This document shows, in pieces, positions 5,897 to 12,505 of a stretch of DNA of 33,366 nucleotides. The notes below the pieces were generated by a model. The model made no database searches and was not told the origin of the DNA. It worked only from the letters and a program-made list of their open reading frames with translations. Source of the DNA: Agathobaculum desmolans ATCC 43058 (GTDB lineage Bacteria; Bacillota; Clostridia; Oscillospirales; Butyricicoccaceae); the NCBI RefSeq assembly GCF_000701665.1, contig NZ_JNJN01000031.1, forward strand, positions 1 through 33,366, given 5' to 3'. Positions within the stretch are counted from its first letter, which is position 1, and the number at the start of each line of letters is the position of its first letter. Made by a program: the position numbers and the translations under genes.

Positions 5897-7065
5897 ACTG
5901 TCCTCCTGTATTCCGGCACGCCGTTTACAAAAACGGCCTGCACTTCTGTCATAATATCCAGCGGATCACCGCTCCACAGCACGCAGTCTGCATCCATTCC
6001 CGGCTGCAGGCTGCCCATACGGTGTGCCATACCGGCAATCTCCGCCGGCACGGATGTGACCGCCCGCAGTGCATCCGTGCGATCCATACCGGCCCGCACA
6101 GCCAGCATCAGCGCCATCGGCAGCAGCCGCAGCGGGATCTCCGGATGATCGACCGTAACCGCCGTCGGAATGCCCGCACGGCACAGCAGCCCGGGGGCGG
6201 CATCGGTCAGGTTGCGGATCTCGGGTTTGGAACGGTCGGTCATATACGGCCCGCTGACGACCGGCACCCCTTCTTCCGCCAGCAGATCAGCAACCAGATG
6301 TGCCTCTGTGCCGTGAATGATGACGGCATGCAGATGAAACTCATTTGCAATACGCAGCGCCGTAAAAATATCATCTGCACGATGCGCATGAAAATGTGCC
6401 TGTACCTCGCCGCGCAGCAGCGGCACCAAAGCCTCCAGCTTGCTGTCGTGATCGGGCGCATCCTCATCCGGATCGTGCGCGGCACGCTCCTTGCGCGCCA
6501 AATATTCCTGCGCTTTATAAAGCTGCTCACGGATCAGCGCCGCCGTTGCCATCCGGGTGACCGGGCTTTCATCCTTATCGTGATAAACCGATTTTGGATT
6601 TTCGCCCAGCGCAAACTTGACCGCCAACGGCGCCCGGACGATCATATCATCCACCCGCCGTCCTGCGGTTTTGATCAGCGCGATCTGGCCGCCGATTGGG
6701 TTGGCGCTGCCCGGGCTGACCGCCGTTGCCGTCACCCCTGCTTCGACGGCCTCGCGGAAGCTGCGGTCAAACGGATTGATCCCGTCGATCACGCGCAGCT
6801 GCGGCGTAACCGGATCGGTGTCCTCATTGCCGTCCGCGCCCTCAAAGCCCAAGCCATCTTCATATAAACCCAGATGGGAATGAATGTCGATCAGTCCGGG
6901 GGTCAGGATACCGCCTGCGCCATCCAGCACCTCTGCACAATCCGGCGGCTCCCCTTCGCCCATGCGGGCGATCCGCCCCTGCTCGAGCAGCACCCAGCCG
7001 GTAAAGCGGCGATCCTGTGCATCCATCGTCCAAACGGTAACATTTTTGATCAAAATTTGATTCAT
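5893..7065 (-). CDS. Metal-dependent amidohydrolase (COG1228-like)
   Basis: The 390-residue cytoplasmic protein has the TIM-barrel amidohydrolase layout. A small N-terminal beta segment (QILIKNVTVWTMD) is followed by the metal-binding GLIDIHSHLGL (His62, His64). Further candidate ligands are in AHFHAHRADD, VIIHGTEAHL and VTVDHPEIPL. The end, GMDADCVLWSGDPLD, is the typical C-terminal composite sandwich. This is the imidazolonepropionase-like branch, whose substrates (N-acyl, cyclic amide or related compounds) cannot be told from sequence. The ATG at 7065 is preceded by GAGG; an in-frame extension to 7143 runs through the small-RNA promoter region and is not family-like. It is cotranscribed with the fumarase alpha subunit. 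Confidence 0.9.
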   Translation of the reverse strand: MNQILIKNVTVWTMDAQDRRFTGWVLLEQGRIARMGEGEPPDCAEVLDGAGGILTPGLIDIHSHLGLYEDGLGFEGADGNEDTDPVTPQLRVIDGINPFDRSFREAVEAGVTATAVSPGSANPIGGQIALIKTAGRRVDDMIVRAPLAVKFALGENPKSVYHDKDESPVTRMATAALIREQLYKAQEYLARKERAAHDPDEDAPDHDSKLEALVPLLRGEVQAHFHAHRADDIFTALRIANEFHLHAVIIHGTEAHLVADLLAEEGVPVVSGPYMTDRSKPEIRNLTDAAPGLLCRAGIPTAVTVDHPEIPLRLLPMALMLAVRAGMDRTDALRAVTSVPAEIAGMAHRMGSLQPGMDADCVLWSGDPLDIMTEVQAVFVNGVPEYRRTV

Positions 7066-7087
7066 GCAAAACCTCATAAAAAAACAG

Positions 7088-7116
7088 TTGACAGATATGG
7101 TAATATATGGTATATT
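7088..7116 (+). promoter_or_regulatory. Strong near-consensus sigma-A promoter for candidate small RNA
   Basis: TTGACA (7088-7093) is perfect, followed by a 17-bp spacer ending in the extended -10 element TGG and the -10 TATATT (7111-7116). Three ATATGG repeats at 7095, 7105 and 7119 overlap it and may bind a regulator. It reads away from the amidohydrolase and no downstream plus-strand gene is present before a terminator. Confidence 0.85.
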
Positions 7117-7120
7117 GAAT

Positions 7121-7213
7121 ATGGCAGTTGAAAGAACTGCCATGCACCGTTCATATCTTTATCCCCACAATCCTACTTTTGGCGCTCTTTCTGCGGAAAG
7201 GGCGCGTTTTTTT
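7121..7213 (+). ncRNA. Candidate small regulatory RNA, about 93 nt
   Basis: Predicted transcription starts near 7122-7124, right at a 9-bp hairpin (ATGGCAGTT, loop GAAAG, AACTGCCAT; 7121-7143). A pyrimidine-rich, apparently single-stranded segment follows at 7144-7181, with CTTTATCCCCACAATCC. The RNA ends at a 10-bp terminator hairpin with seven T residues. Frames across this interval have no ribosome-binding site and run through the terminator, so a peptide is unlikely. It does not look like tmRNA, 6S, SRP or RNase P RNA in size or structure. The C/U-rich loop could pair with Shine-Dalgarno sequences (inference). Confidence 0.65.
7182..7213 (+). terminator. Intrinsic terminator of candidate small RNA
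   Basis: GCGCTCTTTC (7182-7191) pairs with GAAAGGGCGC (7196-7205) with one G-U pair and a TGCG loop. A G and seven T residues (7207-7213) follow. Confidence 0.9.
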
Positions 7214-7264
7214 GCCCTTATACCCGCTTCACTGCAGCCGTTGGCATACCAAACCGAAAAAAGA

Positions 7265-7288
7265 AAACCGAGGTCGCCCCCGGTTTTG
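7265..7288 (-). terminator. Intrinsic terminator of the yabP-yabR unit
   Basis: AAAACCG and CGGTTTT pair with further GG/CC pairs across a bulge. On the minus strand the stem is followed by CTTTTTTC. It lies just after the yabR stop codon and faces the small-RNA terminator. Confidence 0.75.
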
Positions 7289-7291
7289 GTA

Positions 7292-7771
7292 TTATCTGCG
7301 GCGGCGCGAACCGTTTTTGCGGTCGGTCGCATGGCGCACATCTGCCTGACGGCTCTCACTGTCCGACATAAACGCCTTCAGTTTATCCTCAAAGCTCATG
7401 GTCGCCGGATCGCGCGGCGGCTGCGGCGCACGTCCCCGCGGTGCAGCCGAGCGCTGCTGGAAACGCGGCTGACGGGGCGCAAACCCGCCCGGCCGTTCCT
7501 GACGCGGCTCCTGTGGCTGCGCCTTTTTAATGGACAGGTTAATACGGCCCGCCTGATCAATATTGATGATCTTGACCTTGACCTGCTGCCCTTCCTGCAA
7601 GAAGTCCTTGATATCGCTGACAAAGCTTGCCGCAACTTCAGAAATATGCACCATACCCGATTTCCCCTCGGGCAGCGCAACAAAGGCGCCGAACTTGGTA
7701 ATACCGGTTACCTTGCCCTCTACGATCGATCCCACTGCCAAATCCATATAAGCTGTTTTGCCCTCCGTCAA
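7292..7771 (-). CDS. yabR: S1 domain RNA-binding protein, YabR family
   Basis: The 159-residue protein has one S1/OB-fold domain at about residues 10-80 (VGSIVEGKVTGITKFGAFVA, then HISEVAA and GRINLSIKKAQ). A long basic, Arg/Pro/Gln-rich tail (about 85-159) ends with a cluster of four arginines. YabR (general stress protein 13 family) binds RNA and associates with ribosomes. It is the last gene of the yabP-yabQ-divIC-yabR unit, a known Firmicutes order. The start is uncertain: the TTG at 7771 has AAAGGG at good spacing, while the ATG at 7747 gives the usual family N-terminus (MDLAVGSIVEG) but its GGAGGG is 13 nt away. Confidence 0.9.
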   Translation of the reverse strand: MTEGKTAYMDLAVGSIVEGKVTGITKFGAFVALPEGKSGMVHISEVAASFVSDIKDFLQEGQQVKVKIINIDQAGRINLSIKKAQPQEPRQERPGGFAPRQPRFQQRSAAPRGRAPQPPRDPATMSFEDKLKAFMSDSESRQADVRHATDRKNGSRRRR

Positions 7772-7782
7772 TCTTTTCCCTT

Positions 7783-8064
7783 TTACCGGGCAGATGTATC
7801 TACAAATACACGTTCCCCGGGTTCTGCGTAGCTCAGCTCCGAACGGGCCAGCTCGCTGATATCCTCTTCAGAAATGCCATTTTGCATCTCCTCCTGCAGG
7901 GCGGCATTGGCCGCCTCATACTCCTGCACCCGCAGGGTAAGGGACTCCAACTCCGCTTTTTTATCCGCGATCTGCGCATGCAGACTGATGATCTTAACTG
8001 CCGCACCAAGCAGGAACACCAGCATCACAATTTTGAACCATACCGGCATTTTCCGCTTTGACAT
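7783..8064 (-). CDS. divIC: Septum formation initiator, DivIC/FtsB family
   Basis: DivIC is a bitopic divisome protein that partners FtsL and DivIB at the septum. The 93-residue product has a short basic cytoplasmic start (MSKRKMPVWFK), one membrane helix at about 9-26 (FKIVMLVFLLGAAVKII) and an extracellular coiled coil at about 28-62 (QIADKKAELESLTLRVQEYE). The C-terminal block EDISELARSELSYAEPGERV is characteristic. The ATG at 8064 with GGTGG upstream is preferred; a GTG at 8094 would add ten basic residues. It sits between yabQ and yabR as in Bacillus. Confidence 0.92.
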   Translation of the reverse strand: MSKRKMPVWFKIVMLVFLLGAAVKIISLHAQIADKKAELESLTLRVQEYEAANAALQEEMQNGISEEDISELARSELSYAEPGERVFVDTSAR

Positions 8065-8109
8065 TTTGACCACCTTCTGCGCTTTTGCCCGCACCGACTG
8101 ATATAGTTT

Positions 8110-8568
8110 TTATTTTATACCTTTCCTTCGAAAAATGGAAGAGGATTTTGCAAACTTTTTTGTAAAAATGCGGATTTTCTCCGGCAGGCGGGACAGTCCG
8201 GTTCGATCATACAGCTGCTGTGCTGCCGCGCCGACAGCACAAACACACTGCAAAATAGTGCCGATCATCAGATCCAGCGCCGCCCGCACCGCTCCGCTGA
8301 GCGTCAGCAAATACAAGACGCACCCTCCTGCCATTCCCACCGGTGCGAAAAAGCGGTTCTGTCCGGCAGCGAACAGCAGATGAAATTCAAACAGACCGCA
8401 AAGCAGCAGCCCCCAGAACAGCGCATCCAGCACCGCTGTTGCGCCGGGTCCGCAGCCAAAGTGATAGCGCACCGTGCGCAGCACATCATACAGCAGCCCG
8501 GCGCCTGTTCCCAGCAGCACGCAGCGCAGCAGCAGCAGCAACTGCTCCTGATTGGTAAACGGCTCCAT
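8110..8568 (-). CDS. yabQ: Spore cortex biosynthesis protein YabQ
   Basis: YabQ is a membrane protein of the outer forespore membrane needed for spore cortex formation in Bacillus. The 152-residue product starts MEPFTNQEQLLLLLRCVLLG and has the family's GAGLLYDVLRTVRYHFG segment, with about four hydrophobic helices in the first 110 residues, and a basic C-terminal tail (FTKKFAKSSSIFRRKGIK). The ATG at 8568 has AGGTGA upstream; a GTG at 8574 would add two residues. It lies directly after yabP. Confidence 0.9.
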   Translation of the reverse strand: MEPFTNQEQLLLLLRCVLLGTGAGLLYDVLRTVRYHFGCGPGATAVLDALFWGLLLCGLFEFHLLFAAGQNRFFAPVGMAGGCVLYLLTLSGAVRAALDLMIGTILQCVCAVGAAAQQLYDRTGLSRLPEKIRIFTKKFAKSSSIFRRKGIK

Positions 8569-8574
8569 AAACAC

Positions 8575-8859
8575 TCACCTGCCGAACAGGCGGTTCAGCA
8601 GACTGCCGCGCGGGGCAGCACTGTCGTCATACTCCAACAGCCCAATCTCTCCCTCCACCAGCAGCTCTCCCGCCTCAAGCTGCAGCCGCTCCACATGCAG
8701 CCCCTGCCCGCGGATGACCAGCATCCCGCGCACGGTCTCCAGCAGCACCTGCTCCTCGTCAAAGCTCTGCACATCGGTCACCCCGGAAACAGACAGCTTT
8801 TCCCTGCCCTCCAAAATCACCGTATGCGGCATTTCCCTGTTCTTCTCCTCGGATGCCAT
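8575..8859 (-). CDS. yabP: Sporulation protein YabP
   Basis: YabP is required for spore cortex assembly and is related to the YqfC family. The 94-residue protein shows the family pattern: HTVILEGREKLSVSGVTDVQ, SFDEEQVLLET and RGMLVIRGQGLHVERLQLE. The following LLVEGEIGLLEYDD completes the beta-rich domain. There is no membrane helix; the C-terminus is short and basic. An AGGAGGGA site precedes the ATG at 8859. It heads the yabP-yabQ-divIC-yabR unit. In Bacillus yabP-yabQ are driven by mother-cell sigma-E; no convincing sigma-E promoter was identified here. Confidence 0.92.
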   Translation of the reverse strand: MASEEKNREMPHTVILEGREKLSVSGVTDVQSFDEEQVLLETVRGMLVIRGQGLHVERLQLEAGELLVEGEIGLLEYDDSAAPRGSLLNRLFGR

Positions 8860-8874
8860 ACCGATCCCTCCTTG

Positions 8875-8909
8875 CCTGACATATCCTGCTCATCCTATCC
8901 TATGTCAGG
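8875..8909 (-). repeat. 9-bp inverted repeat in the yabP leader
   Basis: CCTGACATA (8875-8883) and TATGTCAGG (8901-8909) are perfect reverse complements around 17 nt. The repeat lies immediately upstream of the yabP ribosome-binding site. It could be an operator or an RNA hairpin controlling yabP. Confidence 0.6.
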
Positions 8910-8946
8910 CCGCATAACGGTATGCTGCCGTTTCCATACAAAAATA

Positions 8947-8970
8947 CGCCGGAAGGAAATCCTTCCGGCG
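8947..8970 (-). terminator. Intrinsic terminator after rqcP
   Basis: CGCCGGAAGG (8947-8956) pairs perfectly with CCTTCCGGCG (8961-8970) around AAAT. On the minus strand it is followed by TATTTTTG. It separates the spoVB-mazG-hup-rqcP unit from yabP-yabR. Confidence 0.88.
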
Positions 8971-8998
8971 CCGACAAGCTTTCCATGTCAAAGCCTGC

Positions 8999-9238
8999 TC
9001 AAATTTCTTTGTACATTGCTGCGGCATCCGCCTTGAGCGCATGCTCTGCGATTGCTGTTACTTCCACCCGCACCGTGCGCTGACCAAACGCGATCTCGAT
9101 CACATCCCCCAGCTTGACCTGATAAGAGGCCTTGGCCGGTTTGCCGTTTACCGTGATGCGCGCCGCATCGCAAGCGTCATTTGCCACTGTGCGCCGCTTG
9201 ATCAGGCGCGAAACCTTCAAATATTTATCCAGCCGCAT
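8999..9238 (-). CDS. rqcP: S4-domain ribosome quality control protein RqcP (YabO/HslR-like)
   Basis: The 79-residue protein is a single S4 RNA-binding domain: [20 protein letters not shown], then [18 protein letters not shown] and IEIAFG. In Bacillus RqcP binds stalled 50S subunits with RqcH and drives poly-alanine tailing of incomplete chains; the related HslR of E. coli binds 50S-nascent chain complexes. It starts at 9238 directly next to the hup stop codon (TAA then ATG), indicating coupled translation. The genomic position between mazG and yabP supports orthology with yabO. Confidence 0.9.
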   Translation of the reverse strand: MRLDKYLKVSRLIKRRTVANDACDAARITVNGKPAKASYQVKLGDVIEIAFGQRTVRVEVTAIAEHALKADAAAMYKEI

Positions 9239-9517
9239 TTACTTGCCGTTCACCCGATCTTTCAGTGTCTTGCCCGGACGGAATGCCGGCAGAACCGAAG
9301 CCGCGATCTCGATCGCCTCGCCCGTGGATGGGTTATGCCCGGTGCGTGCCGCGCGGGATCTGGTTTCAAACGTACCGAAGCCGCTGAACTGCAGCTTGTC
9401 TCCTGCGGCCAGCGCATCCGAAATGACGGCGAAAACCATATCCACTGTCTGTTCCGTCTCTTTTTTACTCAATCCTGTCCTGTTCGCAACCTGTGTAATG
9501 AATTCACTTTTTTTCAT
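9239..9517 (-). CDS. hup: HU family nucleoid DNA-binding protein
   Basis: HU is a dimeric histone-like protein that bends and compacts DNA. The 92-residue protein has the complete family pattern: MKKSEFITQVANRTGLSKKE in the dimer helices, then GDKLQFSGFGTFETR. The beta-arm RTGHNPSTGEAIEIAASVLP carries the DNA-intercalating NP pair, and the end is AFRPGKTLKDRVN. The ATG at 9517 follows GGAGGG. Its place between mazG and rqcP is common in Clostridia and differs from Bacillus, where hupN lies elsewhere. It may be the main HU of the organism. Confidence 0.97.
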   Translation of the reverse strand: MKKSEFITQVANRTGLSKKETEQTVDMVFAVISDALAAGDKLQFSGFGTFETRSRAARTGHNPSTGEAIEIAASVLPAFRPGKTLKDRVNGK

Positions 9518-9532
9518 CTGTATCCCTCCGTT

Positions 9533-10321
9533 TTACCAGCTCTTTGCCTTTTCCCAAAGCGCATCCATCTCTTCCAGCGACAGGTCGGACAGGTTTTTCT
9601 GCATCTCGCGCGCCATCTGATCCATCTGCGCAAAACGGTCGGTAAACTTGTTGCACGCCTTTTCCATCGCGCGCTCTGCGTCGATCTTCAAATGGCGCGA
9701 TACGTTGACCGCAGCGAACAGCAGGTCGCCCAGCTCCTCCTCCGGATCTCCGTCCCCCTGCATGGCGCGGCGCACCTCATCCAGTTCTTCTGCAACCTTA
9801 TCCAGCGCATCCTCTGCCCGGTCCCAGTCAAATCCGACCTTAGCCGCCTTTTTTTGCAGTTTTTCCGCCCGGATCAGACCGGGCAGGCTTTTTGCCACGC
9901 TTTGCAGTGCAGCCGTATCGGTTTCCTGATGCTTTTCCTTGCGCTTCAATTCATCCCAGTTGCGCAGGATTTCCTCCGATGAGCTGACCTCGACCGAGCC
10001 GAAAATATGCGGATGCCGGAAGATCAGCTTTTTGCAGATCCCGTCCGCCACATCACCGATATCAAACACACCCTTTTCCTTCTCCATCTGGGTATGGAAC
10101 ACAACCTGCAGCAGCACGTCGCCCAGTTCTTCCTTCAGGTGCTCTGTGTCCTCCTCGTCGATCGCCTCGCAGACCTCATAGGTCTCCTCGATAAAATTGC
10201 GGCGGATGGACTGATGATCCTGTTCCCGGTCCCACATACAGCCGTCCGGCGCACGCAGGATCTCCATGATCCGCAGCAGATCGTTAAAATCATATGTTTC
10301 TTTTTGCTGAAAATCTACCAT
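9533..10321 (-). CDS. mazG: Nucleoside triphosphate pyrophosphohydrolase MazG
   Basis: MazG hydrolyses (d)NTPs to the monophosphate and pyrophosphate and is regarded as a house-cleaning enzyme; in E. coli it also lowers ppGpp. The 262-residue protein has tandem MazG domains. The first is complete with the metal-binding EETYEVCEAIDEED and LKEELGDVLLQVVFH. The second, at about residues 170-230, has EELDEVRRAMQGDG and EEELGDLLFAAVN. The linker holds the typical KLIFRHPHIFG and NWDELKRKEK. The gene is yabN-like, but the product lacks the N-terminal methylase domain of Bacillus YabN. It lies between the spoVB-like flippase and hup. Confidence 0.96.
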   Translation of the reverse strand: MVDFQQKETYDFNDLLRIMEILRAPDGCMWDREQDHQSIRRNFIEETYEVCEAIDEEDTEHLKEELGDVLLQVVFHTQMEKEKGVFDIGDVADGICKKLIFRHPHIFGSVEVSSSEEILRNWDELKRKEKHQETDTAALQSVAKSLPGLIRAEKLQKKAAKVGFDWDRAEDALDKVAEELDEVRRAMQGDGDPEEELGDLLFAAVNVSRHLKIDAERAMEKACNKFTDRFAQMDQMAREMQKNLSDLSLEEMDALWEKAKSW

Positions 10322-10336
10322 AATTGCACTTCCTGC

Positions 10337-11962
10337 TCATTTCAAATGTAAAAGATCGGCGATTTTCTCACCTTTCGGCAAAAGGAGCACATCCTCCCGC
10401 TCGACTGCATGCAGCGCCAGCAGCAAACCGCCGTACACCGCCGCCGCGATCAAAATCGTCACCAACGTGACCAATTTATCCACTATTGTGCCGGGGGCTG
10501 CATCCAGCAGATGCGATGCGGCAAAAGAGCAGATATACACAGCCGCCCCCATGCCTGCCGTGGCAGCCAGTGGGCGTCCCACCGTTCGTCCGATGGGCGG
10601 CAGCGCATGTGACAGCCGCGCAATGTGGAACAGGTTGAGCAGCGCGATCAACCAGTAGCATGCCGCGGTGCTCAGCGGCGCCCCTGCGATCTGCACTGCC
10701 GGATCACCGATCAGATAATAATCCCCGAATATTTTGACCAGCGCGCCGAGAAACATCGAAATCAGCGGCAGGTCGATCCGCCCAAACGCCTGCAACACTG
10801 CATTGCTCACGGCAACCAGCGCAACCGCCGGCACTGCCAGTCCCAGCAGACCCATCAGCTGCCCGCCGAGCACAGTGCCTTCCGAATAGAACATCCGCAG
10901 GATCGGCCCGGATAACAGCAGAAAACCCGCCCCGGCGGGCAGGGTGATCATCAGCGTCATCCGCAGCGTTGTTGCCACAGTATGGGATACCTTGGTAAAA
11001 TTCTGCGCTGCCCGCGCACTGGCAATGGTCGGCAGCACGCTGACCGCAAGCGCCGTGATCAGGGTCTGCGGAAGATTAAAAAAGTTAATGGCCATATTGG
11101 TGTAAATGCCATAGGTTGCCATTGCTTCCACCGCATCCATCCCCACCGCAGGGCTTTGCAGCCGGGTGGAGATCAGCGCTACGTCGATCAGATCGGTCAG
11201 ACTCATCACCGCCGAGCTGATCGTGATGGGAATCGACAGCGACAGCAGCGTTTTGGCAAGCTCACCCACCGGACGCATCGCATCATTCAGCACATGTACC
11301 GGTTCGGCCTGCCGCCGCGCCACCGCAGCCTGCAGCAGCATATACCCGGCTGCCGCCACTTCTCCCAGTGTAACGCCGAGTACTGTCAGCGCTGCGACCG
11401 CCGCCGCACTCATGCCCTGCCGCATGGCGTAATACGCCAGTCCTAAACCGACAACCAGCTTGCCGAGCGCTTCGATCACCTGCGAAACCGCAGTTGGCAC
11501 CATATTCGACCGACCCTGATAATATCCGCGGAACACCGCGAGAATGGATACCATCAGTACGCTCGGTGCCACCGCCATAACCGCCAGACGTGCGTCCGGC
11601 GCTTTGATCCATCCCGCAAAGGTATCTGCACCAAACAACAGCGCCAGCGTGCCCACCGCACCGACCGGCACAAAAATGCCCGCCGCCACGCGCACGATCC
11701 GATGTACCTCGTGTTCCCGTCCGCAGGCAGTTGCCTCAGCCACCATTTTGGAAAGCGCTGCCGGCAGGCCAACCGTGGAAATCACCAGCATCGCTGTGTA
11801 AATGCGATACGCCGCACTGAACAGACCGGAAGCCGGAGAATCCTCCCCGCCGATCAGGTTTTGCAGAGGGATCTGAAAAAACGCACCGATCACTTTGACG
11901 ATCAGGCTCGCCGCCATCAAAATAAATGCGCCTTGTATAAAATTCTGTTTTTTTCGCTGCAA
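10337..11962 (-). CDS. spoVB: Stage V sporulation protein B-like MOP-superfamily flippase
   Basis: The 541-residue integral membrane protein belongs to the MOP/MATE-like polysaccharide flippase family, which includes SpoVB, YabM, MurJ-like and Wzx proteins. About 14 hydrophobic helices are visible. The start QGAFILMAASLIVKVIGAFF and the segment YYQGRSNMVPTAVSQVIEAL are typical of the SpoVB/YabM branch. Likely cargo is a lipid-linked cell wall or spore cortex precursor. I use the TTG at 11962, which gives the family N-terminus; the ribosome-binding site (GGAAGGG) is about 13 nt away, so the start is not certain. Synteny (before mazG) fits yabM or spoVB; the symbol is by family, not by proven orthology. 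Confidence 0.9.
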   Translation of the reverse strand: MQRKKQNFIQGAFILMAASLIVKVIGAFFQIPLQNLIGGEDSPASGLFSAAYRIYTAMLVISTVGLPAALSKMVAEATACGREHEVHRIVRVAAGIFVPVGAVGTLALLFGADTFAGWIKAPDARLAVMAVAPSVLMVSILAVFRGYYQGRSNMVPTAVSQVIEALGKLVVGLGLAYYAMRQGMSAAAVAALTVLGVTLGEVAAAGYMLLQAAVARRQAEPVHVLNDAMRPVGELAKTLLSLSIPITISSAVMSLTDLIDVALISTRLQSPAVGMDAVEAMATYGIYTNMAINFFNLPQTLITALAVSVLPTIASARAAQNFTKVSHTVATTLRMTLMITLPAGAGFLLLSGPILRMFYSEGTVLGGQLMGLLGLAVPAVALVAVSNAVLQAFGRIDLPLISMFLGALVKIFGDYYLIGDPAVQIAGAPLSTAACYWLIALLNLFHIARLSHALPPIGRTVGRPLAATAGMGAAVYICSFAASHLLDAAPGTIVDKLVTLVTILIAAAVYGGLLLALHAVEREDVLLLPKGEKIADLLHLK

Positions 11963-12023
11963 ACGCTACACGCCCTTCCATTTCATTTGTTTACCGTATG
12001 GCCGGGCGCCTGGAAATATGCGC

Positions 12024-12416
12024 TCACAGCGCACCGCCGCAGGAGGAGCAGAACGCATCCTCACGGCTGCACGGTTTGCCGCAGTGCGGGCAAACGACAA
12101 CCGCACGCATCCCGGAGAGTTCCTCACGCAGCGCAGCTACCCGTTCCTGTTTGGCATCGACCGCGGCGATTTTTTCGTCCATCTCCTCGCTGGAGACTTC
12201 CATTCCACGGTGAAGATCATACACCAGCTTGCCGATCTCCTTATACAGCACCTCGCACTCGGTATTCAGGTCGAAAATCTGAAGATTGATCCGGGTCGCA
12301 CTCGCCAGCTCGGTCGCCTTTTTACCGGCGGCATCCGCTGCGCGGACGGCGGCCGCGCCCGTCTTATCTGCCATTACCTTGATCTTATCCAGAAACGACT
12401 GCATCTTTGCATCCAT
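12024..12416 (-). CDS. Helical protein with C-terminal zinc ribbon, unknown function
   Basis: The 130-residue protein has a long helical, probably coiled-coil region (residues 1-105, with MDAKMQSFLDKIKVMADKTG and EKIAAVDAKQERVAALREEL). It ends with a zinc ribbon: CPHC (Cys109, Cys112) and CSSC (Cys123, Cys126). No membrane segment is present. Similar proteins are common in Clostridia but have no assigned role. It has its own promoter and stands 61 bp ahead of the spoVB-like gene, so the two may be cotranscribed. The ATG at 12416 has GGAAGGAG about 9 nt upstream. Confidence 0.85.
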   Translation of the reverse strand: MDAKMQSFLDKIKVMADKTGAAAVRAADAAGKKATELASATRINLQIFDLNTECEVLYKEIGKLVYDLHRGMEVSSEEMDEKIAAVDAKQERVAALREELSGMRAVVVCPHCGKPCSREDAFCSSCGGAL

Positions 12417-12463
12417 CGTCCATTGCTCCTTCCGCAGCGATCTGCCATCGCCATATTGGGTTT

Positions 12464-12492
12464 ATTATACTTCACCTGCCGTGCAAATGCAA
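12464..12492 (-). promoter_or_regulatory. Promoter for zinc-ribbon gene and probably the spoVB-mazG-hup-rqcP unit
   Basis: On the minus strand TTGCAT (12487-12492) is separated by 17 bp from a perfect TATAAT (12464-12469), about 40 bp before the start of the zinc-ribbon gene. No terminator follows the upstream kinase gene, so some read-through is likely. Confidence 0.75.
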
Positions 12493-12505
12493 TATTTCCG
12501 CCGCA

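Noticed and set aside
8911-8935. Possible sigma-E promoter (CATACCGT-like) before yabP.
   Set aside because: The -10 resemblance is partial and no -35 at the right distance was found.
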